DNA from: Pseudomonas fluorescens
Lineage (GTDB): Bacteria > Pseudomonadota > Gammaproteobacteria > Pseudomonadales > Pseudomonadaceae
Length of the DNA: 35,277 bases
Assembly: GCF_018614655.1 (NCBI RefSeq)
Contig: NZ_JAGGOG010000004.1
Span: 359,111-394,387 of the forward strand
Direction: 5' to 3'
Part shown: piece after piece, positions 7,391 through 18,849 of the stretch
Position numbering within the stretch: the first letter of the stretch is position 1
Layout: each line of letters opens with the position of its first letter
Notes under the pieces: generated by a model
Databases searched by the model: none
Seen by the model: only the letters and a program-made list of their open reading frames with translations
Told to the model about the DNA's origin: nothing
Position numbers and translations under genes: made by a program

Positions 7391-8623
7391 ATGGACTTCG
7401 TCCCTTACGCGGTACCGTTTTTCATTGCCTTGATCGTGGTCGAGCTGCTGGCCGACCGTTGGCGCGGTGAGCGCAACTACCGGGTGGCAGACGCCATCAA
7501 CAGCCTCAGCACTGGCGTGCTCTCCACCACCACGGGGTTGCTGACCAAAGGCGTCGGGCTATTGACCTATGCCTTCGCTCTCAAGCACCTGGCTTTCATC
7601 GAATTGTCGGCCCAGAGTGTCTGGACTTGGGTGTTCGCCTTTGTCTTCTACGACTTCTGCTACTACTGGCTGCATCGCTGCGGTCATGAACGCAACATCC
7701 TCTGGGCCGCCCATTCTGTGCATCACCAGAGTGAGGACTACAACCTCACCACCGCCTTGCGCCAGACCAGCACCGGGTTTCTCCTAAGCTGGATCTTCTA
7801 CCTGCCGTTGGCGGTGCTCGGCGTGCCGCTGGTGATGTTTATCAGCGTTGCATCCCTCAACCTGTTGTATCAATTTTGGGTCCATACCCGCCATGTGCCC
7901 AAGCTGGGCTGGTTTGAGTGGTTCTTCGTCACACCCTCCAATCATCGGGCCCACCATGCACAGAACGCTCTCTACATGGATCGCAACTACGGCGGGGTGT
8001 TCATTATTTGGGACCGGCTGTTTGGTTCCTTCCAGGAAGAAGACGAAAATGAGCCGGTAATCTTTGGCGTGACCACGCCGCTGGCCAGTTGGAACCCGCT
8101 GTGGGCCAACCTGCAGTTTTATGCACAGTTGTGGAGTGATGCCCGACGCACTGAGCGTTGGTGGGATAAGTTGCGTATCTGGTTCATGCGCACCGGCTGG
8201 CGCCCGGCGGATGTGGCGGCGAAGTACCCGCTGGCCAAGCCCGACCTGAGCCAGTTCCGCAAATTCGAGGTACCGCTGGACGCTCGCCAGCAAATTTACA
8301 TCGCCCTGCAATTCGCCGCTTATGTGAGTTTTGGCAGCTATTTGATGAATGTTGGCGAAGGGCTGTCGACCGCTGCCCTGGTGCTGGGCTGGAGTGCGAT
8401 GGCGCTGGGGCTATTTACCCTGGGAGTGGCGCTGGAGAATCGCCCATGGGCGTTGAAGGCCGAATGGTTGCGCCTGGTGCTGAATGTGCCGCTGGTGTGG
8501 CTGGCGCCGCTGGTCGGTTTGTGGCCGGCCAGCCCGTTGGGCTGGGTGGGTCTGCTCAGCTACAGCCTGCTCAGTTTCATCGGCCTCTACTGTTGCAGGG
8601 ACCGGCTTACTCGATTGGCGTAG
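7391..8623 (+). CDS. sterol desaturase/fatty acid hydroxylase superfamily protein
   Basis: 410 residues, an integral membrane di-iron oxygenase. The three histidine boxes are visible: HRCGH (95-99), HSVHH (108-112) and HRAHH (185-189), with an extra HTRH near 165-168. The first half matches the FA_hydroxylase domain. The extra C-terminal half (about 290-410) is hydrophobic with three or four more helices, a layout resembling alkylglycerol monooxygenase-like bacterial proteins. Substrate is unknown; lipid hydroxylation or ether cleavage is only an inference. The ATG at 7391 is preferred to an upstream TTG at 7385. The last 17 bases overlap the 3' end of the convergent DedA gene. Confidence 0.88.
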   Translation: MDFVPYAVPFFIALIVVELLADRWRGERNYRVADAINSLSTGVLSTTTGLLTKGVGLLTYAFALKHLAFIELSAQSVWTWVFAFVFYDFCYYWLHRCGHERNILWAAHSVHHQSEDYNLTTALRQTSTGFLLSWIFYLPLAVLGVPLVMFISVASLNLLYQFWVHTRHVPKLGWFEWFFVTPSNHRAHHAQNALYMDRNYGGVFIIWDRLFGSFQEEDENEPVIFGVTTPLASWNPLWANLQFYAQLWSDARRTERWWDKLRIWFMRTGWRPADVAAKYPLAKPDLSQFRKFEVPLDARQQIYIALQFAAYVSFGSYLMNVGEGLSTAALVLGWSAMALGLFTLGVALENRPWALKAEWLRLVLNVPLVWLAPLVGLWPASPLGWVGLLSYSLLSFIGLYCCRDRLTRLA

Positions 8624-9248
8624 TAGGCTTTTCCTTTTGCTCGGCCAGCTGTTGTTCAGCCAGCCTAGCCTTTGCATCGGCACAGGCCTGGCGCGTCAAG
8701 CGGGCATTCTTGATGCGACGACGCAGCCACAAGCCCAAACCCAGCACCAGCAGGGCGCCGAGCACCCATAGCTCGTACTTCTTGACGCTGCCCAACATGC
8801 CTTCGAGTACCGCGCCGAAATGGTAGGCCGCCGCTCCCAACGCGGCGGCCCACACGGCTGCGCCGATACCATTGAGCAGCAGATAGCGTCCTGGCGGATA
8901 GCCCGACAGGCCAATGGCTACCGGCATCACCGTGCGTAAACCGTAGACAAAACGGAAGCTCAGTACCCAGATATCCGGGTGCTTGCGGATATGTTCCAGG
9001 GCGCGATCGCCCATCAATTGCCAGCGCGGTTTGCGGGCCAGCAGCTTGCGGCCATGCTTGCGCCCCAGGAAGTACCACAACTGGTCGCCGGCGTAGCTAC
9101 CGAAAAAGGCAACGACCACCACCAGATTGATATCCATGTATCCGCGGAACGCCAAGAAGCCTGCGAGGACCAAAATGGTTTCGCCTTCGAAGAACGTGCC
9201 TAGGAAGAGGGCAAAGTAGCCAAAGTCATGCAGAAATTGTTGGAGCAT
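8607..9248 (-). CDS. DedA family membrane protein
   Basis: 213 residues with the DedA (SNARE-associated/VTT) pattern: N-terminal re-entrant stretch FGYFALFLGTFFEGETILVLAGFLA written in shorter form as FEGETILVLAG, then GSYAGDQLWYFLGRKHG, FRFVYGLRTVMPVAIG and RYLLLNGIGAAVWA. The Glu in FEGE and the Arg in RFVYGLR are the conserved charged residues. DedA proteins act in the inner membrane and are needed for proton-motive-force homeostasis and undecaprenyl-phosphate or phospholipid flipping. The C-terminus is a charged tail (RRRIKNARLTRQ onwards, Lys/Glu/Gln-rich). The ATG at 9246-9248 starts the family homology; the open frame upstream is not family-like. No strong Shine-Dalgarno is present. 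Confidence 0.9.
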   Translation of the reverse strand: MLQQFLHDFGYFALFLGTFFEGETILVLAGFLAFRGYMDINLVVVVAFFGSYAGDQLWYFLGRKHGRKLLARKPRWQLMGDRALEHIRKHPDIWVLSFRFVYGLRTVMPVAIGLSGYPPGRYLLLNGIGAAVWAAALGAAAYHFGAVLEGMLGSVKKYELWVLGALLVLGLGLWLRRRIKNARLTRQACADAKARLAEQQLAEQKEKPTTPIE

Positions 9249-9329
9249 TGTCTGGGTGCTGGCGAAATGAACGCGCAGCCTACGCCTTCGTGAACATTCA
9301 TGAAAGTATCGAGATGTGTCACGAAGTGA

Positions 9330-10469
<1,140 letters not shown>

Positions 10470-10487
10470 CCCTCACAGGAACACTCG

Positions 10488-12710
10488 ATGAATACCGAAG
10501 GACTCTCAGAAGTTGCAGTAAAAGACGCTCACCCGGTGGTCGAACAAGTCACCGAGACGCCGCCGGAGCTGGAGCCCGCACCGCCTGCCGTCGTGGCGGA
10601 GGTGCACGCCGTGGCACCGGCGATCGCGATTCCAAACCTGGATGACAGCAGTCTGTACATCCATCGTGAGCTGTCACAACTGCAATTCAACATCCGCGTG
10701 CTGGAACAGGCGCTGGATGAGTCCTACCCGCTGCTGGAGCGGCTGAAGTTCCTGCTGATCTTCTCCAGCAACCTGGACGAGTTCTTCGAGATTCGTGTTG
10801 CTGGCCTCAAGAAACAGATCACCTTCGCCCGTGAGCAAGCGGGTGCCGATGGCTTGCAACCCCATCAGGCCCTGGCACGCATCAGCGAACTGGTTCATGG
10901 TCATGTCGATCGCCAATACGCGATCCTTAACGACATTTTGTTGCCGGAGCTGGAAAAACATCAGGTCCGCTTCATCCGTCGCCGTAACTGGACCACCAAA
11001 ATCAAAACGTGGGTTCGTCGTTACTTCCGTGACGAAATTTCGCCGATCATCACCCCCATCGGCCTGGACCCGACGCACCCGTTCCCGCTGCTGGTGAACA
11101 AGAGTTTGAACTTCATCGTCGAGCTGGAAGGTATCGACGCCTTCGGTCGTGATTCGGGCCTGGCGATCATTCCGGCGCCGCGCCTGCTGCCACGGATCAT
11201 CAAGGTACCGGAAGAGGTGGGGGGCGCTGGCGATAACTATGTATTCCTCTCGTCGATGATCCACGCCCACGCCGATGACCTGTTCCAGGGCATGAAGGTC
11301 AAGGGCTGCTATCAGTTCCGCCTGACCCGTAACGCCGACCTGGCGCTGGACTCCGAAGACGTCGAAGACTTGGCCCGCGCCCTGCGCGGCGAGCTGTTCT
11401 CCCGGCGCTACGGCGATGCAGTGCGCCTGGAAGTGGCGGATACCTGCCCGAAACACCTGTCGGACTACCTGCTCAAGCAGTTCAACCTGGGCGAGACCGA
11501 GCTGTATCAAGTCAACGGTCCGGTGAACCTGACGCGCCTGTTCAGCATCACCGGCCTGGACAGCCATCCGGAGCTGCAATACACGCCATTCACCCCGCAG
11601 ATCCCGAAACTGCTGCAAAACAGCGAGAACATTTTCAGCGTGGTCAGCAAGCAGGATATTTTGCTGTTGCACCCGTTCGAGTCGTTCACCCCGGTGGTCG
11701 ACCTGCTGCGCCAGGCCGCCAAGGACCCGCATGTCCTGGCCGTGCGCCAGACCCTGTACCGCAGCGGTGCCAACTCGGAAATCGTCGATGCTTTAGTGGA
11801 TGCGGCGCGTAACGGCAAGGAAGTGACCGCCGTCATCGAATTGCGTGCGCGCTTCGACGAAGAGTCCAACCTGCAACTGGCCAGTCGCCTGCAAGCAGCC
11901 GGCGCGGTGGTGATCTACGGCGTGGTTGGGTTCAAGACCCACGCCAAGATGATGCTGATCCTGCGCCGTGAAGCCGGTGAGATTGTGCGTTACGCCCACT
12001 TGGGCACCGGTAACTACCACGCCGGCAACGCCAAGCTTTACACCGACTACAGCCTGCTGACCTCCGACGACGCGTTGTGCGAAGACGTCGGCAAACTGTT
12101 CAGCCAGTTGATCGGCATGGGCAAGACCTTGCGCATGAAGAAGCTGCTGCATGCGCCGTTCACCCTGAAGAAGGGCATGCTCGACATGATTGCCCGGGAA
12201 ACTCAGTTCGCTCTCGAAGGCAAGCCGGCGCACATCATCGCCAAGTTCAACTCGCTGACTGACCCGAAGATCATCCGTGCGCTGTACAAGGCCAGCCAGT
12301 CCGGGGTGCGTATCGATCTGGTAGTACGTGGCATGTGCTGCCTGCGTCCGGGGATTGCCGGCGTTTCGCACAACATCCATGTGCGTTCGATCATCGGCCG
12401 CTTCCTGGAACACACACGGGTGTTCTACTTCCTCAATGGTGGTGAAGAGCAGATGTTCCTCTCCAGTGCCGACTGGATGGAGCGCAACCTCGACAAGCGT
12501 GTGGAGACTTGCTTCCCGGTGGAAGGCAAGAAGTTGATCATGCGGGTCAAGAAGGAGTTGGAGAGTTATCTCACCGATAACACTCACAGCTGGAGCCTGC
12601 AGTCGGACGGCCGCTACGTGCGCAACACGCCGACCGGCAACCAGAACCCGCGCAGCGCCCAGGCGACGTTGTTGGAGCGGTTGGGTAGCCCGATTCTGAC
12701 GGTGAACTAA
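10488..12710 (+). CDS. ppk: polyphosphate kinase 1
   Basis: 740 residues. PPK1 reversibly transfers the terminal phosphate of ATP to inorganic polyphosphate. An N-terminal extension rich in Glu, Pro and Val (about 1-50) precedes the PPK N domain ([12 protein letters not shown] onwards), then [16 protein letters not shown], the middle domain, and the two phospholipase D-like C-terminal domains. The autophosphorylated histidine is expected in FKTHAKMM (His485), followed by [15 protein letters not shown]; the second catalytic histidine is likely in the [15 protein letters not shown] segment. AGGA lies seven bases before the ATG. It is convergent with ppx, with a REPIN between them. Confidence 0.97.
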   Translation: MNTEGLSEVAVKDAHPVVEQVTETPPELEPAPPAVVAEVHAVAPAIAIPNLDDSSLYIHRELSQLQFNIRVLEQALDESYPLLERLKFLLIFSSNLDEFFEIRVAGLKKQITFAREQAGADGLQPHQALARISELVHGHVDRQYAILNDILLPELEKHQVRFIRRRNWTTKIKTWVRRYFRDEISPIITPIGLDPTHPFPLLVNKSLNFIVELEGIDAFGRDSGLAIIPAPRLLPRIIKVPEEVGGAGDNYVFLSSMIHAHADDLFQGMKVKGCYQFRLTRNADLALDSEDVEDLARALRGELFSRRYGDAVRLEVADTCPKHLSDYLLKQFNLGETELYQVNGPVNLTRLFSITGLDSHPELQYTPFTPQIPKLLQNSENIFSVVSKQDILLLHPFESFTPVVDLLRQAAKDPHVLAVRQTLYRSGANSEIVDALVDAARNGKEVTAVIELRARFDEESNLQLASRLQAAGAVVIYGVVGFKTHAKMMLILRREAGEIVRYAHLGTGNYHAGNAKLYTDYSLLTSDDALCEDVGKLFSQLIGMGKTLRMKKLLHAPFTLKKGMLDMIARETQFALEGKPAHIIAKFNSLTDPKIIRALYKASQSGVRIDLVVRGMCCLRPGIAGVSHNIHVRSIIGRFLEHTRVFYFLNGGEEQMFLSSADWMERNLDKRVETCFPVEGKKLIMRVKKELESYLTDNTHSWSLQSDGRYVRNTPTGNQNPRSAQATLLERLGSPILTVN

Positions 12711-12730
12711 GCAAGGTATACGCGGGGCCG

Positions 12731-12820
12731 TGTGGGAGCGGGCTTGCTCGCGAAAGCGGAGTGTCAGTCAACAGACTCATCGACTGATCCACCGCTTTCG
12801 CGAGCAAGCCCGCTCCCACA
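12731..12820. repeat. REPIN, near-identical copy of the element at 4031-4124
   Basis: Arms 12731-12759 and 12792-12820 form a perfect 29-base inverted repeat with core GTGGGAGCGGGCTTGCTCGC. The 32-base spacer differs from the first copy at only two positions, and a following TGTTTTGTG is also shared. It sits between the convergent ppk and ppx 3' ends and probably acts as a transcription or mRNA-decay barrier for both. Confidence 0.92.
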
Positions 12821-12846
12821 TTGTTTTGTGGCGTCTATAGACCGTA

Positions 12847-14349
12847 TCAGCGCACGTTCAGGCTGAATCCAACCCGCGTCAGCCACTCGGCTTCCTGGGC
12901 GAAATCCGCCTGGGTCAGTTGGTTTTCATCCAGCCAGTTTTTCGGAAACACCACGTCCAGGCTGTGACCATGAGCGCGCAGGGTCACCTGGGGCATTTCC
13001 TGGGTGCCACGAATGTGGTGGAACAGGATCGCGAAGCGCAGCAGCGCACACAGGCGGATCAGCTTGATGCCGTCGTTGCCGAACTCGGCGAATTTATCCT
13101 TGGGGATATTGCGCCGGTGACCACGCACCAGCAGCGCGAGCATTTGCTGGTCTTCCCGGGAAAATCCGGCCAGGTCCGAGTGCTCGATCAGGTAGGCGCC
13201 ATGTTTGTGGTAGTGGTAGTGGGCGATGTCCAGGCCCACTTCATGGACCTTGGCCGCCCAGCCCAGCAGCTCGCGCCAGACGCCGTCTTCCAGGTCCCAG
13301 TCCTCGGCGACTTGATCAAAGGCATGCAGCGCCTTGCGCTCGACCCGTGCCGCCTGTTCCAGGTCGACGTGGTAGCGCTCCATCAACGAACTGAGGGTGC
13401 GCTCACGGACGTCTTCGTGATGATGGCGGCCCAGCAGGTCATAGAGCACGCCTTCGCGCAGGGCGCCGTCGCAGTGGTCCATGCGTTGCAGCTCGAGGGC
13501 GTCGAAAATCGCTTCGAGAATCGCCAGTCCGGCGGGGAAGATTGCCCGGCGATCCGGTTTGATGCCGTCGAAGTCGATTTTCTCGGCGTCCCCCAGTTTG
13601 AACAGTTTGCGCTTGAGCCAGGCCAGACCTTCGGCGTTGACCTCGCCGGTACCGTGGCCGCCAGCCTTGAGTGCCAGGCCGATGGCGCGGATAGTGCCGG
13701 ACGAGCCAATGGCTTCATCCCAGGTCAGGCGGTGCAGGGCGTGTTCGATGCTCATGATTTCCAGCCGCGCCGCAGTATATGCCTGGGCGTAGCGGGCCGG
13801 AGTGATCTTGCCGTCCTTGAAATAGCGCTGGGTATAGCTGACGCAACCCATCTGCAGGCTTTCACGCAGCAGTGGCTCGAAACGCTGGCCGATGATGAAC
13901 TCGGTACTGCCGCCGCCGATGTCCGCCACCAGGCGCTTGCCCGGGGTGTCGGCCAGGGTGTGGGAGACGCCGAGGTAGATCAGGCGTGCTTCTTCCCGGC
14001 CGGAGATGACTTCGACCGGGTGCCCGAGGATTTCTTCGGCGCGGCGGATGAACTCGCCGCGGTTGCGGGCTTCACGCAGGGCGTTAGTGCCGACAATGCG
14101 TACGGCGCCCAGGGGCATGCCATTGATCAGTTGGGCGAAGCGCTTGAGGCAATCGAGTCCGCGCTGCATGGATTCTTCATTGAGCTGGCGCTCGTCGTCG
14201 ATCCCGGCAGCCAATTGTACTTTCTCGCCGAGCCGCTCAAGGATGCGGATCTCGCCGTTCTGGGCCTTGGCCACGACCATGTGAAAACTGTTGGAGCCCA
14301 GGTCGATGGCGGCGATCAGGGACAGATTCTTGGCTTGGGATTGCGGCAT
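12847..14349 (-). CDS. ppx: exopolyphosphatase / guanosine pentaphosphate phosphohydrolase family
   Basis: 500 residues of the Ppx/GppA family in the ASKHA fold. The phosphate-1 motif [15 protein letters not shown] is at the N-terminus, [15 protein letters not shown] follows, and phosphate-2 is [15 protein letters not shown]; the catalytic Glu is expected in the [12 protein letters not shown] loop. The C-terminal half is the HD-like helical domain ([42 protein letters not shown]). It removes terminal phosphates from polyphosphate, opposing Ppk. The start ATG at 14347-14349 gives a normal-length protein but lacks an obvious Shine-Dalgarno. The large open frame on the opposite strand is a codon-bias shadow. 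Confidence 0.96.
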   Translation of the reverse strand: MPQSQAKNLSLIAAIDLGSNSFHMVVAKAQNGEIRILERLGEKVQLAAGIDDERQLNEESMQRGLDCLKRFAQLINGMPLGAVRIVGTNALREARNRGEFIRRAEEILGHPVEVISGREEARLIYLGVSHTLADTPGKRLVADIGGGSTEFIIGQRFEPLLRESLQMGCVSYTQRYFKDGKITPARYAQAYTAARLEIMSIEHALHRLTWDEAIGSSGTIRAIGLALKAGGHGTGEVNAEGLAWLKRKLFKLGDAEKIDFDGIKPDRRAIFPAGLAILEAIFDALELQRMDHCDGALREGVLYDLLGRHHHEDVRERTLSSLMERYHVDLEQAARVERKALHAFDQVAEDWDLEDGVWRELLGWAAKVHEVGLDIAHYHYHKHGAYLIEHSDLAGFSREDQQMLALLVRGHRRNIPKDKFAEFGNDGIKLIRLCALLRFAILFHHIRGTQEMPQVTLRAHGHSLDVVFPKNWLDENQLTQADFAQEAEWLTRVGFSLNVR

Positions 14350-14828
14350 GGGTAAGGGATCTCGGTCGATAACCTTGCCATCGTGCCACGATCAACCGCT
14401 GACGCCAACGCGTAGTGCTTGGGTAATTTTTCTATCGTTGTCTGTGAACAAGTTCTGAGGGGAATGTAGGCGAACTCCTCAAACGACTGGCGATTAGGTC
14501 GTAGAACGTTGAGTGAATTCAAAAATCGTTAGCGCTCATCGCTCTTCATGATTTTGCCTACGCTGAATGTTCAATTGTTTTAGCCAGTTTATTGTTGGGT
14601 ACTACTACTTGTTCTGGTTAAGTGGGCTGTTATTGTTTACAGGTCCCACAGCGGTCGAAGTGTTGTCTTATTCTTTTTAAGTGTGCTGAAGGGCGAGACT
14701 GTCATCCGGCAATCATGCCGTGGTGTTATTTATTTAGGGTTTTGTATTTCAAGGATGGTCAGTTATCGGGCGAGGAATAGTCTGACTCATAATAAAAAAC
14801 GCCTGAAGTCTTCTAATGACAGGTGAAC
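14350..14828. other. AT-rich intergenic region upstream of the fimbrial cluster
   Basis: 479 bases without a credible gene. Compared with the flanking core genes it is visibly AT-rich, with runs such as AATTTTTCTATCG, TTGTTTTAGCC and AATAAAAAAC. It must hold the ppx promoter near its left end and the fimbrial promoter near its right end (a CATAAT-like -10 at 14788-14793 without a good -35). I saw no tRNA, attachment-site repeat or insertion-sequence end. Such AT-rich leaders on acquired fimbrial operons are typical targets of MvaT/H-NS-type silencing; that is inference. Confidence 0.6.
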
Positions 14829-15476
14829 ATGAAAAAAATATTTGGTTTGACTATGGGTGTTATTTGCCTGGCAGCAAGTCTCGGCGCTCAAGCAACGACC
14901 GTTGCGCAGTTGGTGGTCAGGGGCACGATCACACCGGCCGCCTGTAACCTGAGCCTGGCGAGTGGTGGGATCATTGACTACGGCGTGATCCGTTCCGGGG
15001 AACTGTCCCAAACGACCTTCAACCCCCGTGAAGAGAGGACGACCTCTCTGATTGTCAACTGTGGGGCGACACCCGCAAAGTTCGGCCTGGCCCTGACTGA
15101 CCTGCAGGCGGGCAGCAAGGTACCCGGAATATTGGGTACCGGCTTTACCGAGGCCCAGAACTATGGCCTGGGTGCTGTGGGCACCCGCCGTACTGGCGGT
15201 TACTCGGTCACCCTCAAGGACCTGAGGTCGTCGGGGGTCGTGCTGAACCCGATCATGCGCGTCAGCAACGGTACCTGGCAGAACAGTGATGGCAAAGTCG
15301 CCCAAACACCTAGCCAGTATTCATGGCGCAACGGAGTGACCGTTACTCCCGCTTCGATCGCTCAACTGACGGGTGTTATTGCAGTAAAAGCAGTGATCAA
15401 CAGGGCACAAGATTTGGATCTCACCCGGGATATCACTTTGGATGGGCGCGCCACTTTAGTATTAAGTTACATATAA
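14829..15476 (+). CDS. DUF1120 fimbrial subunit-like protein
   Basis: 215 residues with a clear signal peptide (MKKIFGLTMGVICLAASLGAQA, cleavage before TTVAQ when read from the ATG). The mature part has a pilin-like pattern: GTITPAACNLSLASGG with an early Cys, a second Cys in SLIVNCGATPAKFGL about 45 residues later suitable for a disulfide, and alternating beta-strand segments to the C-terminal ATLVLSYI, which resembles the donor-strand end of a pilin. This fits DUF1120 proteins found in Pseudomonas chaperone-usher clusters. ATG 14829 is chosen; a GTG at 14823 is an alternative, with AGGTGA just ahead. It is first in the cluster and is separated from the chaperone gene by a long hairpin. Confidence 0.8.
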   Translation: MKKIFGLTMGVICLAASLGAQATTVAQLVVRGTITPAACNLSLASGGIIDYGVIRSGELSQTTFNPREERTTSLIVNCGATPAKFGLALTDLQAGSKVPGILGTGFTEAQNYGLGAVGTRRTGGYSVTLKDLRSSGVVLNPIMRVSNGTWQNSDGKVAQTPSQYSWRNGVTVTPASIAQLTGVIAVKAVINRAQDLDLTRDITLDGRATLVLSYI

Positions 15477-15488
15477 CTACCTGAAAAA

Positions 15489-15540
15489 CAGCCGATATTG
15501 ATACGGGAGTCGTCAAGGGACTTCTGTTTCTTATCGGCTG
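15489..15540 (+). repeat. long inverted repeat between pilin and chaperone genes
   Basis: CAGCCGATA (15489-15497) and TATCGGCTG (15532-15540) form a perfect nine-base stem around a 34-base loop that itself holds AGTC/GACT pairing. It begins 13 bases after the pilin stop. A U-rich stretch (ATTTATTTTTC) follows about 13 bases later. It could stabilise the pilin mRNA or partly terminate transcription before the chaperone and usher genes. Confidence 0.6.
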
Positions 15541-15599
15541 GCCTCGTGCGCGTATTTATTTTTCTAATTGTTTGCTCTGAATGTTGCGGGGAAAGCCAG

Positions 15600-16316
15600 G
15601 TGAGTAGTCGCTCAAGAATAAGTATGGTGTTGTTGGGATGTGCAAGTTTGTATTTTTATTTGTCCGCTATGGCCGTGGCAGATGGTATGCAGCCTGAAAC
15701 AACCGTTGTTGTTCTTTATGAAGAGGACGCAGAGGCAACAATCACGATCAGGAATACAGACGCGGGCCCGGCATTGCTTCACTCGGTGGTCGAGAATGTA
15801 CCCGAGGACCTGGAGCCTTTATTGATCGTCACGCCGCCCATTACTCGGGTAGAGGGGGGCGATACACAGCTTGTCCGTTTTATCAGTACCTCGAAGGTGC
15901 CACTCAAGACCCAGCGGTTGAAGCGCGTTTCGTTCGAAGGCATTCCCCAGGCGCGTGTTCCGGGCGGGGCGACCATCGGCATTACCCTTCGGCAAAACTT
16001 GCCGCTGATTCTGCATCCCCAAGGTTTACCGAGGCACCAGGCGCCTTGGGAGTTGCTGACGTGGAAACGCGATGGTGAGCGCCTGACCGTTCACAACGAT
16101 AGCGCTTACGTCGTGCGTCTGGGGCTGGAGGTGCAACTGCTTCCGCAAAAACACCTGGCCACATTGCCGCGCACCTACATTTTGCCTGGCGAAGTCCTGA
16201 CGGCAACCGTTGACGGGCCTTTGAAAGATTTGGCTTCGGTGGAGATTCAACCGGCCACGGTCTATGGGTTTTCGGTAGACAGCTACCGTGCTCCCGTCAT
16301 TGCCGATGCGCGTTGA
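15600..16316 (+). CDS. periplasmic fimbrial chaperone (PapD-like)
   Basis: About 238 residues from the GTG at 15600. The signal peptide (about 1-27, hydrophobic run MVLLGCASLYFYLSAMAVA) is followed by an immunoglobulin-like N-domain: TTVVVLYEEDAEATITIRN, PPITRVEGGDTQLVRF, and the late strand GITLRQNLPLIL, which corresponds to the chaperone G1 donor strand with alternating hydrophobic residues. The C-domain (LTVHNDSAYVVRLGLEV to VYGFSVDSY) completes the PapD fold. It would cap and fold the pilins in the periplasm and deliver them to the usher. The frame stays open upstream to a TTG at 15498, but that would begin inside the hairpin and give two hydrophobic runs. GGGGA lies about eight bases upstream of the chosen GTG. 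The usher frame overlaps or follows closely. Confidence 0.8.
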   Translation: MSSRSRISMVLLGCASLYFYLSAMAVADGMQPETTVVVLYEEDAEATITIRNTDAGPALLHSVVENVPEDLEPLLIVTPPITRVEGGDTQLVRFISTSKVPLKTQRLKRVSFEGIPQARVPGGATIGITLRQNLPLILHPQGLPRHQAPWELLTWKRDGERLTVHNDSAYVVRLGLEVQLLPQKHLATLPRTYILPGEVLTATVDGPLKDLASVEIQPATVYGFSVDSYRAPVIADAR

Positions 16317-16323
16317 TCGGCTC

Positions 16324-18849
16324 ATGAAAAAAATCAGGAAGGCGGACTGTACCCACCAGGTTCCAAGCGCAGGCACTTCGGTCTTCAGGCCTTGCCACTC
16401 AAAGATTTTCATGGGGCTTGCGACACTGTGGGGGTTGCCGGGCTATGTCTCTGCCATTGAGCTAGGAGAGGGCTTTGACCTTGCTGCGTTAACTTCTCAC
16501 GGGATTGACCCGCAGGTTTCCGAATACTTTCGTAGCGCGGCGCGTTTTCGTGAGGGCGTCCATGTGGTGGGGCTGCGGGTCAATGGGAATCCGTTGGGAC
16601 TGGTAGAGGCCCGTTTCGACTATCAGGGACAGCTGTGTTTCACCCCTGGATTGCTGGGCAAGGCCGGCCTGTTGAAGCCGTCCGGAATCATTCGTGAGGG
16701 CATGACACCTGACCAGGCCTGCCACGACTTCCTCGGTGAGTTCCCCGCGACGATGGTGAGGCTGCGTCCGAGCAGCGATGAGGTCACGCTGGTGGTGCCC
16801 ACCCAGTCGTTACGTGAGCCCGAATGGGCGGCCGGCAGTTTTTCCCGGGGTGGGGCGGCGGCGCTGTTCAATTACGACGTGCTGAGTTTTGATACTCGGT
16901 CCAGTGGTGATTCCAGCCGCTTTATGTCGGCTTACACCGAAGCGGGCTTCAACCTTGGCAGCTGGATTGTTCGCAGTCGCCAGTTCTATGTTTCCGACAA
17001 TGGCAAGACCCGTACCGAGCATGTGCATGCCTTTGCCCAGCGTGATATCGCCGCGCTGCAGTCGACTTTTCAGGTAGGCCAGATATCGAGCAATAACCCG
17101 GTGTTCGGCGGGTTGCAGTTATCCGGATTCCAGTTTTCCCCCGACGGCCAGTTACGCACGCCTGCGGGTAGCAACGAGGTGGTAGTCGAGGGGCTGGCTC
17201 AAAGCCAATCACGTATTGAGGTGCGTCAGGCTGGAGCACTGATCTACAGCACCTTGGTGCCGGAAGGTCCATTCAGGCTGACAGGGTTGCCGTTGCTCAA
17301 TGGCACGAGCGACCTTGAAGTGAGCGTCATTGACGTTCGTGGCGCAAGGCGCAGTTTTGTTGTGCCCGCCGCCTCCTTTCGCGGGGCGGCTCCGGTAACG
17401 CCTGGTTATTACGTGTCGCTGGGCAAGGTGCGCGAGTCATCGGTCGACGAACACGAGCAACCGGTAGTGGCCATGGCCAGTGGGACTTGGGGGCTGGGGA
17501 GGGCGTCGTCCCTGGGGTTCGGCCTGTTGAGTACCGATGAATATCAGGCGGCGGGCGGTACCCTGAGCAGCGTTTTTTTCCAGCGAGTTGCCGTCGGAGT
17601 GCGTCATAACTTGTCCCGCGATGGCTGGGACGCGGTGTCCGGGGCGCGCAGTACGCTGTCCCTGAGCAGTCCGCTGTTTGCCGACATTGACATGAACCTG
17701 AGCGCAACCTCCCAGACCCGTGGTTATCGCGAGGTACTTGAAGCCGGCCAGTCGTCGAGGGTTGACGATTTTGATGGGCGTTTCAGGAATCAATACACGG
17801 CGGGCTTGAGCTGGGCCGAACCTCTGCTGGGGGGCTTCTCTCTCAATTACACCCGCAGTTCGCAATTTGACGGCCGCTCCGTTGAACACGTATTTGCTTC
17901 CTGGAACAAGGGGTTCAGATACGCTGACGTGGCATTGATCGCCGATTAACAAGTGGGTGGTTCACGGCGCCGCAGCCACGACACACCTGTCGGCAGGGCG
18001 CGCGATGAGCTGTTGGACAAGGGCGTTTCCATTCGACTGCAGGTCAGCATTCCCTTAGGCGAAGACCGTCGCCTTGTTTCCTATGCCAGTCGTCGGGGTG
18101 ACAGGTTCGACGCCGGTACGTCGCTCAGTGAACGGGTCAATGAATATGTGAACTACGAGGTGGGTGTCGAGCGCGACCTGAGCGATCGTGAGCAAGCCAT
18201 ACGGGGTCATGTGGATGTGATGCCGCGTTATACGCGTGTCGGATTGGGTGTGAGCCGTGACCCATTGAGCACCAGTTACACAGGGCAGCTTCAGGGTGGC
18301 GTTGTGGCCCATGCGCGTGGGCTGACGTTCTCACCTTATGCGGTTCAGGACACCTTTGGCATCGTCTCGGTGGGCGATATCGGGTCCGCCAAAGTCGCGA
18401 CCCCGCTGGGCCCGGTATGGACCGATTACAGCGGGCAAGCGGTGATTGCCGGGCTGCCGGCCTATAGCAATAGCCGTGTGGAAGTGCAGACCCAATCCCT
18501 ACCCAAGCGCATCGACCTGAAGAACGGCGCCAAAGTGCTCGCCGCCGGGCGGGGCTCTTTCAACAATGTGGATTTTGAGGTGGTGAACGTTCGCCGCCTG
18601 TTGCTTGAGGTGCGTGACGAACAAGGCCGGCCACTGCCTTAGGGCGCCTCGGTGTTCGACAAGGACAATACCTTCCTGGCCAGCGTCGCAGGCGAGGGGA
18701 TGGTCTTCCTGAGTAACGTGAGTGAGCTGAAAACCCTGAAGGTTTCGCTGCCGGACTCAACCACCTGCCTGCTGCAACTGAACCTTGAGCAAGAGCCCAA
18801 CCATGACAAACTTTACGAAACCGCTCCCGCGATCTGCCATGCGCCGTGA
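16324..18849 (+). pseudogene. fimbrial outer-membrane usher interrupted by two in-frame stop codons
   Basis: A single reading frame of 841 sense or nonsense codons carries all usher regions. They are the N-terminal periplasmic domain (EYFRSAARFREGVHVVGLRVNG, then CFTPGLLGKAGLL), the barrel start (SRGGAAALFNYDVLSFDTR), the plug and middle regions (VVEGLAQSQSRIEVRQAG, PEGPFRLTGLPLLNGTSDLEV), barrel strands, and the C-terminal domains ending with GASVFDKDNTFLASVAGEG. The frame is broken by TAA at 17947-17949 (codon 542) and TAG at 18640-18642 (codon 773), with no frameshift. A functional usher forms the outer-membrane pore that assembles pili; the 541-residue product here would lack the end of the barrel and the C-terminal domains. 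The start may be 16324 or 16306; neither has a good Shine-Dalgarno. The 3' end overlaps the next gene by 47 bases. Confidence 0.85.

Noticed and set aside
12571..12819. Small minus-strand frames starting MGAGLLAKAVDQS over the REPINs (also at 3897-4301)
   Set aside because: They translate the REP palindrome itself and are a common misannotation, not genes.
12919..14355. 478-codon open frame antisense to ppx
   Set aside because: It mirrors ppx exactly, has no family-like motifs and has the composition expected from high-GC antisense reading.
15498..15599. TTG-initiated N-terminal extension of the fimbrial chaperone
   Set aside because: It would start in the intercistronic hairpin and place two hydrophobic segments before the mature protein; the GTG at 15600 gives a normal signal peptide.
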